Made by a program: the position numbers and the translations under genes. A DNA stretch of 64,000 nt, taken from Helopsaltes ochotensis (Eukaryota; Chordata; Aves; Passeriformes; Locustellidae). The stretch covers positions 430,999 to 494,998 of the forward strand of contig VXBM01000009.1 in assembly GCA_013400155.1 (NCBI GenBank). The letters run 5' to 3'. Below the pieces are notes generated by a model. The model saw nothing but the letters and a program-made list of their open reading frames with translations. It was not told the DNA's origin and ran no database searches. Shown piece by piece: positions 1-12,387 of this stretch (position 1 is its first letter; the number at the start of each line of letters is the position of its first letter).

Positions 1-2432
1 GTCACTACTGAAGAAGACAGAAGGTGAAATTAGTTCCGTACAAGGAATCCATGCAAATTATTTATGCCTGCCAAGAATAAATCGATCATGATTTCTCCAG
101 CAGTGTCTCTCAAAGTATGATCAAGGAGACTTGTTTTTTATGCTACTGCTGCTATTTGCATCTTTGTAATGGGCTTCTGTAGCATCTATGAATATTTTAT
201 CTCTAATTACTTAATTTTCTTAACAAGGTAAGCTGTTCATCAAAATGTATTCTGCTCCATGTTCAGGGAGTTAATCTTTCAGGATCCCTCTTGCTGACCA
301 GTTAAAAAAATCTCCTGTAAAATATATTTGAGAGGCAATACTAAATTAACTAAAAGATATGGAGATGAACAAACTACTCTTTATTTAAGAGTATTGATTT
401 CCTGAAGTGTTGAGTTGTAGAGCTCTGTGCTCCTTATTTTAGCCTCAGAATGAGCTTTTTAAAAAATTATTCTTTTAACAATTCTTAGGATTTTGGTTTG
501 GAGAAGAAACAATATAGCTCAGCTAGGAAACACCACTTTCCCACCAGTAGCCTTGAATATTTTATCACCAAGTAGCTAACAAAATGAAAAGTACTGACAC
601 AATATTCTCTTTCTTTAAAGTCATTTGGGCAAAGGAATGGCATCAAAGAAGCATTTTCTGCAGAGGATAAAAGGCTTCTGGCCTAGCTAGCTGCTAGCAG
701 AGCTTTTTGTGCTGTTTTGGGATCAGTTTTGGCTCAGACTTAGCAAGTTAATGTCAATCTCAACTGGGACATGATGGTCTGAGAATAGTCTGTCTCCATC
801 TCCTCTGTAATATCCCATCAGATAACTGCAGACAACATCACCTGTTTTCCTTTTTTTTCCCCAGGGTGAACAGTGCCAGCTCCCTCCACTTCTCCGTATG
901 ACAGGCACTCCAAAATATAAACCAGCTTTATTTCCTGTCACCATCAAGAGTTGCACTCCACAGAGCTTAGTTAGAACTACCACACCAATGGATCACATTC
1001 TAAGCATTGGCTGAGGAAGTGAAGGATTTGTGTGTTCAGCATCGATTGATCTCCACTGCCATAGGCTTGAAAAGTAATAATTTCAGCAAATTCAAAATAA
1101 TTAGCATCACTGTTTGAAAAAAATACAATCTAATGTACTGATTTTGGAAATGGTTATGGCTCTCTTTTGGTCATAGAGAAAGCAAGTGTGGGTTTGAGTC
1201 ACTTGGCATTTTGTGAATTATGAATTTCTTGTGTTCTTGTTTACACGGAGTCCTGTTAAGGTTCACGTTCCACCTGCTCTGATTTGAAACAGACACTGAA
1301 TAGTTATCTACAACAGAGACAATGCATGTCACCTATCTACTTCTTCAAGTTGCTTTCCTGGGCACAGGTAAAACAAAGCATCCACAGATTAATTTTTTCC
1401 ACACTCAGTAAAAGAGTGTTAATCATTATGAACTAATGTGATTTTAATGGGAGTGCCATAAGAACCCCAACGCAAATTCTATTTTAATGTAGCCATTAAT
1501 TGTGCTATAATTTCACCCAATGACCTCATTGCAATGCAGCATTAGAGCTGGTGTACTGAAATGATGTGACCTTTGATGCAGACCTGTGTTACTGACGGGA
1601 TATCCCTATAAAAGCCCTGAAAATGGAGTGTGGGCCAGGTGGCTGGAAGGGGGTATGTACAGACCAAATTTAATTCTCTGCCCTTGTTTCTCACATAGTA
1701 ATTAATCCAACAGAAGGAATCAAAAGCAGTCTACTAGAGGATGACTGACCAATATTTGTGATGGAGAAACCTAGTTTCTAAATAATTTGAGACAAGAATT
1801 CCTAATTCTCACAAGGAAAAGGATCTCTGCCTCCACTGACCAGCATGACTTATTCCTTTGCACTCATTTACCTCTACTGGTATTTCCACAATACTTGTAG
1901 TATTTCCAAAAAGCATAGACAGACAAATAGATCTTCCCATCTCACAAAGAAGGGTAGGAATTCCCTCTGTAGTGCTGCTGAAAGAAACGGCCATCTTCCC
2001 AGTGGGCTGGGACAGTAACAGGGGTACACAGCCCTCAGTACCTGCATCAACAGGTGAGAAATAGGTGTTTGGAGAGGTGTCTTGAGGCTGACATGCCCTG
2101 TCCCACAATTCTACAACCACCTTATACTGAAGTGGTCTTCTCCCACCTCCCCAACTCATGTGAGGTCACAGAACTGCAGTGACATTCAAGAAGAGAGAAA
2201 GGGTATTAACTATTCACAGCTTCATAGACACAGGTGATTGTCCTGATTCTGAGCAACAGTCTTCTTTATCAGTGGAGAAGGGAAAGGCTGATGTTCCGGT
2301 CACTGAATACAAGGCTCCCTCCCAGACATGTTCTGTCCTGTCAGCTGGAATTTGACTTGCCTTCTTGTGTAATACCCCCAGTTCTGCTAGTACTGTGGCT
2401 TTTTTTTTTCTTTTTTTCTTTTTTTCTTTTTT

Positions 2433-2476
<44 letters not shown>

Positions 2477-4120
2477 CTTTTTTTCTTTTTTTTTTTTTTG
2501 TAAACTAAAGGGCATATTCTGGGAAGGGAACCAAGAAGAAGGAATTCAAACCTTCAAAGTCTGAGAAGAAAAAAAAAATCCCAAACTTCTTTTTCCTAGG
2601 CAATAGTCTGGTTGATAAGTAGTCTTCCAAAATAGACCTCTTCTGAGGAGGTTTTGAATGGTAAAAGGTGCTACTGTGTATAGAAAGGGTTTAAAGGTCA
2701 GTTGCAAATAAATTGATGCTGGCTCATTGTGAAAATATGAGTAATATTTCTCCAAGGTGAGTAAGAGTCATTTGAACTCTAGGACTTCTTTGGTAAGAAA
2801 ATTAAATAGTATAAATTGGTTATAAATAAAAATAGGTCAGAATTTACAAGAAATCTCCTAAACTTCTAAAGACTGAATTTTTGGTAGACTTTTTCAAAGC
2901 TCCTCTAACTGAGGAAAGAAGTCAACGTTCTTTAAGGCAGAGTTTGTTAAAAATAATTAGGAGAAACTTTTAACTTGGCTGAACATAATATCAAGAGACT
3001 GGACTGAGTGAATCAGGAAGACTTTTTGGTTTATATTCTTATAGCTATCATCTTAGCAAGTGCCTTTGAGGCAAGACTTGGCAGCTTACATGAGAAGATT
3101 ATGAGGGAATTGCTATTTTTCTTCCAGTCAATTTTGCCTCTTGTTTCTGCCATTTCTTTTCCACTTTTCATCCAAAGTGATGCTTGTGATCAGGTTTTGT
3201 TTTTCTTGTTTTCAATCAGGGTGAACAGAGGCAATAAACACCTGAGATAATCCCACAGCTGTTAGCAATTGGATTTCTTTTTTTCTTTAGGAAAGCCTTA
3301 CAGCTACTGAATTGGAATCAGAAATTAATTTGGAAGTCAAACAGTTTCCTGACTGATGCACATTCCCGTTTTCTAGATGAGTCTTCTGTCCCCCAGAGCA
3401 ACGAGGACTACATGCAACTCATACAAAACTTGAGCCTTCGCTTGTGGCTGTTTCCTGCAAAATGTTTTCAGAGAAAATTCACTCTGCAGCATATATCTCA
3501 ATTACACATTTATTCCAATTGTTGCATTGTCAGGAGGATAATAAGGATAGTGGGGACAGGGAAGATTTATCTGACTAGGAAGAATCACATTGTGTTCAGA
3601 TTTCCCTGTAAAGCTTTCATTGACTCTGCTGCCAGCACAGATTAGTGCAATGCAAAAATGTTAAATACAAAACCAGCATTTCCCGTTTAAATGGTTCAAA
3701 TAATTAGCAGTTCTGAGCCTTTTCACTTACATCTTTTTAACAGCTGGCAGACTCATTTTCAAAAATATATCTACATGGATTTGTCTGACCTTTAAACACT
3801 TCTGAATTCAAAGTCTTACTGGGCAGTCAATAACTTCGGATAAACATCTTACCCAGTGCAACATCTTCAGAAGAATAATAAAGTTAAGTCACTGCCTCTT
3901 CACAAAATTAAAAAAGCCATATTTCATACATAAATTAATTTATTCATTTATATCAGTCATATAACTCCATACCTACAGGGTTTTGCATTGTGTGGTAGCA
4001 TGAATATAATAAATTACTTTCCCATTCTCTTTCAACCAGATTTGTTTCCACTGACAATAGAGAGGCCCTGAAGGCATTCAGTCCTATCTTGACTTCAGTA
4101 TCTAATAGTTTATAGAAAGC
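1..4120. other. Non-coding flank, no gene recognised
   Basis: AT-rich sequence with stops in all frames. The longest open frame (minus strand, about 1809-2159, 116 codons) resembles no family I know and has no splice or promoter context. Apart from the T-rich tract at 2400-2499 I see no repeat or RNA gene. Confidence 0.6.
2400..2499. repeat. T-rich low-complexity tract
   Basis: About 100 bases of nearly pure T, interrupted by single C residues that at both ends recur every 8 to 10 bases. The reverse complement is an A-rich tail-like tract, but I saw no recognisable retroposon next to it. Its true length is uncertain because such tracts are prone to sequencing error. Confidence 0.9.
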
Positions 4121-5355
4121 TGTCAATGTTTGCTCTCAGGTGTGAGGCAATGTGCCCTTTCAGACAGCACAGAATGGGAAGGAAGTGAAGGAAGGATGGG
4201 TCTCCAAAGTGTGTTACAGTATACTGGGTTTTCATGGACAGGTTTTAGAACTGGGAGGGACTACAGGAGTGGATTCTGTGAGAAGCTGCCAGAAGCCTCC
4301 CCCACATCTGAGAGATCCAATGCCAGCTGGGTCCAAGATGGACATACGGCCACTGGCCAAGGCCAAGCCAGTTAGAAATGGTGGTAGTACCTCTGGAATA
4401 AAAGATTTAAGAAGGAATAAAACTTGCTGCACAGATGTAATTTGGCCAGAGGAGAGAGAAATATGTGAGAATATGAGAGGAACAGCCTTGCAGATGCCAA
4501 GGTCAGTGGTGAAGGAAGGGAAGGATGTTCTCCAGTCACTGGAACTGAGATTTCCCTGCAGTCCCTGGTACAGAATATGGTGAGGAAGTTGTGCCCCTGT
4601 TTCCCCATGGAAATCCATGATGGAGCAGAGATCCACCTGTATCCCCTGGAGGAACCCCACGCTGGAGCAGGTGGATGCCCAAAAGTACACTATGACCATG
4701 TGGGAAGTTCACACTGGAGAAGGCCCCTGGCAGGACCTGTGTCCCCATAGAGAGAGAAGCCCGCACTGGAGCAGTTTTGCTGGCAGGACTCCTGATCCTC
4801 TGGGGGCACCCAGGTTGGAGCATCCTAAAGACTTCACGCTGTGGAAGGGAATCATGCAGGAGCAGTTCCTGAAGAACTGAAGCCTGTGAGAAGGACTCAC
4901 ATTGAAGAAGATCATAGTGGACTTTCTCCTGAGGGAGAGATCCCACTTTGGAGCTAGGAAGGAATCCTCTCCTGAGGAGGAAGCAGCAGAAGAAACACCG
5001 TGGTATGAACTGACCATAAACCCCGCTCTCGTCTCCCTGTGCCACTGGAGGGGAGGAGATAGAGAAGTGGGAATTAAGTGAAGCCCAGAAAGGAGGAAAG
5101 GGTGGTAGAAAGATGTTTTTAAAATTAGTTTTACTTCTCATTATTCTACTCTGATTTTGATTAGTAATAAATTCAAGTAATTTCCCTAAGTCAAGTCTGT
5201 TTAACCCGTGACAGTAACTGGTGAGTGATCTCTCCCTAATCTTATTTGAAGCCATGAGAATTTTATTACAATTTTTTCTCTCCTGTCCAGTGCCAGATGT
5301 GAGTGACAGAGAAGCTTTGGTGCACATCTGGTGTCTAGTCAGGGTCAACTCCCCA
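4121..5355 (+). mobile_element. Avian endogenous-retrovirus-type LTR, probably solitary
   Basis: The block from about 4250 to 5350 has the layout of a common avian ERV (probably ERVL-like) long terminal repeat, as I remember the family. It has serial degenerate modules reading roughly 'cccacgctggagcag', each followed by a 'gcaggac' or 'aggactg' unit. An A/T-rich TATA-like stretch lies near 4398, and an AATAAA signal at 5166-5171 lies inside a T/A-rich block. A terminal block ends near 'cagggtcaactcccca'. The left border is placed at a TG near 4121 but is uncertain by tens of bases. No second LTR and no gag, pol or env frame lies nearby, so this is most likely a solo LTR. The antisense open frame of up to 277 codons across it arises from the GC-rich modules and is not a gene. 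The LTR class and subfamily need a Repbase comparison. Confidence 0.75.
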
Positions 5356-7924
5356 TATAGAGTAATCATGTTCTCAGCTCTATTTCAGATCCAAAGGGTT
5401 ATACTTCAAGACAGGGGATGGTACAGAAGTAAACGTTTTTCTGTGTATTCTTGGGAGTTTTGTTATTCTTGTGTATGAGTAGCACTTCCTCTGCATTGGT
5501 TTGTACAGTGCCATATAAAATTTTCCCTCTTCTGCCTTCTTGTCTGGCTGAATGATACTTGAGGTTTGCAGTAGAAGAGACTCAGAATTTCAAAGATATG
5601 TGGAGAAAATAGTGATGGAGAGGACGTGCATGCTGTGTATAAATTGTCTACCAAAGAGCAAGTACTTCTTCGGACAAGGTGGGACCCTGAGAAAAAAAAA
5701 TGAGAGATGGGACTCTAAAATATTATTTAAAAAGGGAAAACTAATGTGACCCTGCCAGAAACCTATCCATCAACATCCTTTTCTTATTTGCATAAGCCCA
5801 AAGCATTTCCCCAAAAAGCAACAGCGGCAGGAGTGAAGAGAACAGTATATACTTTGGCTGTACCATGCGACGACTGCAGATCCAGCACTAAGTGCAGTGG
5901 TGTTTTTATTAGTTTTGATTTATATCTTGCCTCCTGCCAGACTCTTTTGAGCCTGATACTTGACTTTAGAGAATTGGCCCCATGACTTTGCAGGGACCAC
6001 TTTGCTTAATCTGTTTTGAAATTGCAGGTGACTTTAGGGTGTAAAATGGGAGACATTAATTGGTAATTTTAATGACCACATGGCTGAAGTCCAACCCTGT
6101 AAAAGTTGCTGCCTTCAAATCCTCTGACCTTGGTATCACTGTATGCTCCCAGGCAAAAGGTCTTTACACTGGTAGCTGTGGAAAATCAATTTCAATTCCC
6201 TAAAGATGAGTGTTGCTAAATGTCACTGAGAGTTAGAAGCTGCTTTTCACTGGCTGTAGCTTTGAAGAGAAATATTAAAAAGCAAACACTGGTTTGGGGA
6301 CTGAATACAGGTTCAAGTGTTTGGGTTGATATTTCAACTGTGATTTTTAATTTTTTAGTATCCCTATGTGAAGAGATTTCATCTCAGTGTATGCTGTTGT
6401 CTTTACCTCTTCTAAATTTTTCGTGTCCTTTGGGGGTCATTCTGTGGTTGTTGTGGGTCCTCATTCCAGGCAATGAAACTGAGTGGGACTGATGTTCACA
6501 TTATTTTGGTCCAACAAATTCTCTGTGAATAATTGGTAAAACAAAAGACCTGAATTCATGATAATATCTTCTATTTAACTTAACCAAATCAAACTCAGAA
6601 CCAAAACATCTTAGGGAAAAAGACCCCACAAAGATTAATTAGTACAACCGACAACTAGAATGTGCAAATGTGTACCACTGTATCTGTTTTTGTGCTTTCT
6701 ACTGGGTATAATAAGCAGTTATTGAGTTAAATTTTCATGTCTTTGTTGGCTTCTTGATGATTAATATTTTATAAAAAAAATAAAACAAAGAAAAGCCAAG
6801 AACAACCAAAGGAAGAAAAACAATATAGGTGATTAAACACTGAATTAATAATGAAAATTTCCAGAAGTCCCTAGAAAGCTAAATTCCTATATTTCCTCAG
6901 TGTCTTTGGTAACTTCTAAAACCCTCTTCTCTCTGGAGCATGGGCATAAAAGGAGCTATTTGTCTAATTCATTGTGAACTTGAGGCTTTCATAATACATA
7001 TTTTTTTCTTAACTGTTTTTTAACACTCAAAACTACTGAAGAATAATATCTTGAGAAAAAAAAACCAAAAACTATGCTTGCCTTCTATTTTTCTGTGGAT
7101 ATTTCATTTCTCCTTCAAATTCTGCATTGCACACCAGCAAATTATAACCCTGCCCAGATAATCCTGTATATTCCTTTTCTTCCCAAATTTGTAATATTAC
7201 AGTTATTAATTTGGATGACTCTTATTTATAATCACTGGTGTCAGTCTTGAATACACAGATTGCAGGGTTAAAGGAAAATAGTGGTTAAAATGTAGTTGTG
7301 CTCTCCAGGATATTCATAAATCCTTTTCAGTGTGTTTGATGACAAATACTTGAAGGAAGTACCCTAAGACCCTGAAAATTGTTTTAAATGAGGTATTGCA
7401 ATGTTATGTTTCAATCAGCAGTATCAAATTATTGCTAGTATTAACTATCTGCCACAACTGACATATTTAAACAAAAAAGCTTCACTGAAATGTTAGTCTA
7501 GCCATGCTGCCATGCTTTCTCAGAAATACAATAAATTATTTGACTAATAGGGCGGGATGCAGTCTTCTAAATATAGGTTTCAAGCTGCCTCTCCAGAAGG
7601 ATTTGGGACTCTACAGACCTTGTTTCACATCTGCTGGTCCCAGCTGGGTGTCTCAGATACCACAGAGAATCTGAGAAATCTGTTCCTGAGTATCAGTGTT
7701 CAGGCAACTGGTCTCTGCTCACTATGTGTCTTATCTAGCAGTTGATCGGCCCTGGGGGGAGGAAGGCAGAGAAAGAGGAAGAGGATACAAATTATTTACA
7801 TTTCAATATGGGGTACAGTTCTAAAAGGCCTTGAAATTACTTAACTAATTTCTGACAATTAAGTCCTCAGTCATTTATACTTTTCCATGCATCTGGACAA
7901 TCTGGAAGTCTTGGAGAGTCACTT
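5356..7924. other. Non-coding, nothing recognised
   Basis: AT-rich sequence with only short open frames and no coding signature, RNA gene or clear repeat. A-rich patches near 6772-6830 are unremarkable. Confidence 0.6.
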
Positions 7925-8720
7925 AAATGGTTGGGAGGAAGTCCTGGAGTCTTCTTGTCGGACCTCTTGCTCAAAGCAGGATTGTTGCTGACACTAGGTG
8001 AGGGCAGCATGGCTTTAGTGAGATGAGCCTTGAACGCCTCCAAGGATGGAGGTTTGAGAGATTCTCTGGGCAGCCTGTGTCAGGGCTGCACTGCTGCTGC
8101 AAAAAAAAATTTTCCTCATGTCCATGCAGAATGTCTCAGACCAGGAACTGTGACTGTTGCTCCTTCTTCCACTATCTTGTCCCAAAATGAGTTTCACACT
8201 TCTTTTTCTCTAAGTCTCCTTCAAGCAGCCACTGGCAACTATTAGCTTTTCCCTAACTCTCCTCTTCGCCAGATCAAGCAAACCCATTTCCTCAGTCTTT
8301 CCCTATGGGGCATGAGCTCAAGGTTTCCTCACCATCTTGTATTTTCTCCAGTCTTTCAATGTTTTTCTTGAACTAGGGGGCCTAAATCTAGACATGGGAT
8401 TCCTGGTGTTGCCTCATCAGTGGTAAATGTGGGGGAACACCACCTTCTCTTCAGCTGATGAAATTCACCCTAATGTACCTCAGGATGCAGTTTGCACTAT
8501 TTGCACTGAGAGCGCACAGCTGGCTGATGTTCAGCCTGATGCCAACAGTAATTGTCCTTTGATCATGGCTCCTACTCAGCTGGACATCTCCCAGATTGCA
8601 TTGGTGGACTGAGTTGGTTCACCCGGGCACAGAGATTTTTGCTTCCCACTACTGAAATCTGTGTGACTTCTGCTGGCCAGCTCTCAGGGTCCTTTTGGAC
8701 GAAGACTTCATAATGCACTG
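7925..8720 (-). mobile_element. Old CR1 LINE fragment, 3' part
   Basis: The plus strand matches the antisense of the CR1 3' region in order. A 'cctcttgctcaaagcagg' block comes first, then 'cctccaaggatggagg', then a degenerate 'tctgggcagcctg'. Further on are antisense segments of the ORF2 C-terminal coding region, including a 'tttctcctcagtctttc'-like block and a 'caatgtttttcttgaacta' block. Many substitutions and small indels indicate an old copy. The 5' end (high coordinate) is truncated, as usual for CR1, and is set only approximately. Confidence 0.7.
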
Positions 8721-8748
8721 TCTTCACAGTTCCTACCTTTTTTTCACC

Positions 8749-8874
8749 TCATATGTATCGTCATTTAAGGGTATTTAAAGTTTTTACTTCTCATATGTAT
8801 CGTCATTTAAAGGTATTTAAAGTTTTTACTTCTCATATGTATCGTCATTTAAAGGTATTTAAAGTTTTTACTTC
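8749..8874. repeat. 42-bp tandem repeat, three units
   Basis: Three head-to-tail copies of a 42-base unit beginning 'tcatatgtatcgtcattt'. Units two and three are identical; unit one differs by a single base (aagg versus aaag near the middle). Because 42 is a multiple of three, the plus frame reads as a 14-residue repeat (SHMYRHLKVFKVFT). That follows from unit length and is not evidence of coding. Confidence 0.97.
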
Positions 8875-10447
8875 TCCATATACAGGACAACGGATGAAGA
8901 CACTAAACAAGACTTCTTTTGTTCTGGCCTTTGGGTATCGTGTTTACAGTCTTGCAGAGAATTCACAATTGTTCTCTGGTTTACATTATTTCCCAGTCAA
9001 TACTTTGTTGTTTGTTCACATGTATCAGATTACACTGACACTGAATATTCTTAAACTCAATAGACCTCTTAAATTAAAACAGACAGTTAAGGTCCAAGTG
9101 CTGGGAACATATGCTTCCTGCAGAAAACAAAGACAGCTGGGTGAACTCAGTAACTTTGAAAGAATAGAGAAAAAAACTAGTTTAAATATGGACTTAGGTA
9201 CTAAATTTTTGTGATTAAATGTCTTATTATTCATTAAATTTATGGCTTGTACAATGCCCAGAGAATGCACTAATTTCAACCATCAGATACTTAACAGATG
9301 TCTAAGGTATAAGCTGTATTTCAATACTAAATTCAGTAAAGGAAGAGAAGGAGGCAGGAACAGAGGAGCACATCTCCAGCCACACACAGCTTTGTCCAGT
9401 GGGTACTTCATCCCACCTCAGAGGCACCTGACTCCTACAGAGGGATTCATCTCACCTGTTGTTAGAGGTCTACAGTGCAAATACTGAGCATGTTGTTAAA
9501 ATTTCTGTAGGGAAATAAACATTTTCAAGGCATAATTCTTCTGACTAAATGTAGAAAAACACCTTAGGTTGTCTGTTTCTCTCTCTTGGTTATATATGGG
9601 ATGTTCTTATAGTTGATTTACTCGTGAATGCTTATGGACATCTTCACCTGGTCAACTGACTCACCCTTGTTGACTATAGAGGGTTCTTGTGGACTGCAAA
9701 AATTCCAAACATCCATGCCTAAATGTAATTTGAATAAATATGTTCCATCTTTATGTTCTGCAATGAAATTAAAGCTGTCTCTTACTGATTTCTGTGAACT
9801 CAGATCAAGAGAAGTTCATCAGTTGCTCTCAAATATCTCATCTAAATGCTTTAAAGCAACTTAGATTCATCTTTGCTGTACTCATTTCTGTTCTACATTA
9901 TGGTAATTGTGAGAATGGGAGTGGCTCCAAATATCAGTTATCTTTTCTCTTGTACAGTCATGATGAGAGGACACCTCTGGAGATTATCAAAATGCATCCT
10001 AGAAAGACATGTGTTTTATCCAAACTCTAAAACAAAGTGATCTGATAGTAGTTGAAACTGTAGGTGACAAAAAGAAAAATGTTTAATAGAATCAGAGAGG
10101 AAAGAATCAGGAGGCACATCTATAGGGATGACAGAACTTAATAAAATTCAGTATCCAAAGAGAAAATTAATGAACCTTGCTTTTAGTCAGTTAGGCAAGA
10201 CTGACTCCAACACCGTGAGTAAACCACTTACATAGCTGTCATTTTAGTATTAGAACATATGCACAAGATATTAATTTCTTGTAATCATACACAAATGACT
10301 AGAGACCTTGAATCACTAATATTAACAGGATTGAAGAAGATACATGTTGTTATTGCCATGTGGGAAGAACAATGTACTGTCCATAGAAATAATACAGTGC
10401 AATGCCATTAGCAGTATTAAGTAACTACTACTATCAAAGAATCAGAA
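8875..10447. other. Non-coding, nothing recognised
   Basis: AT-rich sequence with short open frames only. Translations on both strands show no recognisable domain. Confidence 0.55.
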
Positions 10448-10712
10448 AATCATAGAATTGGAAGGGACCCATCAGGACCATCGAGTCCAGCTCCTGGCTC
10501 TCCACAGGACACCCCATGAGTCACACCACGTGCCTGAGAACATTCTCCAAATGCTCCTTAAACTCTGCCAGGCTGGTGCTGTGACCACTTCCCTGGGGAG
10601 CCTGGCCCAGTGCCCAGCCACTCTCTGGGTGAAAAACCTTTTCCTGATACCCAACCTAAACCTCCCCCAACTCAGCTTTGTGCTGTTTCCTTGGGTCCTT
10701 ACTTTTTTCTCA
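10448..10712 (-). mobile_element. CR1 LINE 3' end
   Basis: The plus strand begins with the typical antisense CR1 terminus ('tcatagaattggaaggga'), followed by 'accatcgagtccagctcctgg', 'accacttccctggggagcctg' and 'gtgaaaaaccttttcctgat'. These are hallmarks of the CR1 3' UTR read backwards, so the element runs on the minus strand with its 3' end at the left. It is truncated on the right, near 10712. Confidence 0.88.
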
Positions 10713-11766
10713 GCTACTTCCTGTTACTTGGGATCTGCTACCCAGGAAAACTTGCTTCTGCTTGATGTGGAACTTCTTTTGCAATCCTCAGCAATGTTCT
10801 AGCATAGAAGAGCCCTGACATAAGTCTGAGAGCACTCAGAGGCCTTTTTGTGTTATGGAGCCACAGCTTTGGACTTCAGTGGGGAAACAGGATCCTTCAC
10901 AAGGCAATGCCAGACACTACCTAGAAATCATAAATTGTTTGAAATAAAACCATTTTCTACTGTTTCATATTCTATTTGTTACATAGAGTTTCTAGTCTGG
11001 GAATTGGACAGTTTCCCAGTTGATCTCAGTGGGAATTTTTTGTAGTGAAAAAGAGGTAGTCTATGTAGCGTTGCATATGATAAAATTCCTTAATGAAATC
11101 ATGCTTTTATTGTCTATAAAACACACCCCTCCTGGTGTAGTAAAATCCTCTAAGTTCTATGGAAAGTGCTGGTTTGCACTGCTCAGATAGTATTTCTTCT
11201 CTGGCAAGCTGATGAATCTTATCTCAAAATCCAAAGTGGTAAGGTATGCTTTTGGCAGCTAATAAGGTGGTTAAAATTTCTACCTCTTTTAAAGACTGTG
11301 TAAAACTTACCGTGTATTTGTTCTCATTGCAGAGTTTTAAGAATCATTTGCTGACTGCAGCACAGCATTACTCAAAAAAATATTTGTTGAAAAATTGGCA
11401 CTATTTACTGTGCAGTCAGCAGGGGTGACAGGTAACATTTAATTACATATTAAAATGCCTGCATGTTCTGCTATGAACATTCAAACAAGAAAAAAAATCA
11501 CATTTTATTAATAACACTAATTCCCAGTCTGGCTATTGTTCCTCATGGCAGGTGGTGTTGCTGGGGTCACAAAGCTGTAATCAAAAGGGTATTAAAGCAA
11601 GATTGATCCTGTTCAGAGCACTTACTTTTTTCAACTTGCAGGATTTTTACAGTTTTTCAGAGTTCTCTCACTTTGTGCCATTGCAACTCCATGCAAATGC
11701 TTAATTTTCTGCAGTTGCAGCTCTCTCCATAGGCATTGGATTTTTAATTTTTTTTTGTTTCCCTCT
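10713..11766. other. Non-coding, nothing recognised
   Basis: No gene, RNA or repeat beyond short A/T runs. Confidence 0.55.
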
Positions 11767-11860
11767 CCTTCCTTCCTTCCTTCCTTCCTTCCTTCCTTCC
11801 TTCCTTCCTTCCTTCCTTCCTTCCTTCCTTCCTTCCTTCCTTCCTTCCTTCCTTCCTTCC
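11767..11860. repeat. (CCTT)n microsatellite, truncated by gap
   Basis: More than 23 uninterrupted CCTT units run directly into the run of N. The array length is therefore a minimum. The minus strand is a (GGAA)n polypurine tract. Confidence 0.98.
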
Positions 11861-12387
11861 NNNNNNNNNNNNNNNNNNNNNNNNNNNNNNNNNNNNNNNN
11901 NNNNNNNNNNNNNNNNNNNNNNNNNNNNNNNNNNNNNNNNNNNNNNNNNNNNNNNNNNNNNNNNNNNNNNNNNNNNNNNNNNNNNNNNNNNNNNNNNNNN
12001 NNNNNNNNNNNNNNNNNNNNNNNNNNNNNNNNNNNNNNNNNNNNNNNNNNNNNNNNNNNNNNNNNNNNNNNNNNNNNNNNNNNNNNNNNNNNNNNNNNNN
12101 NNNNNNNNNNNNNNNNNNNNNNNNNNNNNNNNNNNNNNNNNNNNNNNNNNNNNNNNNNNNNNNNNNNNNNNNNNNNNNNNNNNNNNNNNNNNNNNNNNNN
12201 NNNNNNNNNNNNNNNNNNNNNNNNNNNNNNNNNNNNNNNNNNNNNNNNNNNNNNNNNNNNNNNNNNNNNNNNNNNNNNNNNNNNNNNNNNNNNNNNNNNN
12301 NNNNNNNNNNNNNNNNNNNNNNNNNNNNNNNNNNNNNNNNNNNNNNNNNNNNNNNNNNNNNNNNNNNNNNNNNNNNNNNNNNNNNNN
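11861..12387. other. Assembly gap (527 N)
   Basis: Unresolved bases start at the end of the CCTT array and stop at unique sequence. The gap very likely contains more of the array, but its real length and content are unknown. Confidence 0.99.

Noticed and set aside
1809..2159. 116-codon minus-strand open frame
   Set aside because: I considered a retroviral or exonic origin, but no motif, splice border or neighbouring homologous frame supports it.
4536..5369. 277-codon minus-strand open frame
   Set aside because: Antisense to the LTR modules; the repetitive GC-rich sequence explains the lack of stops.
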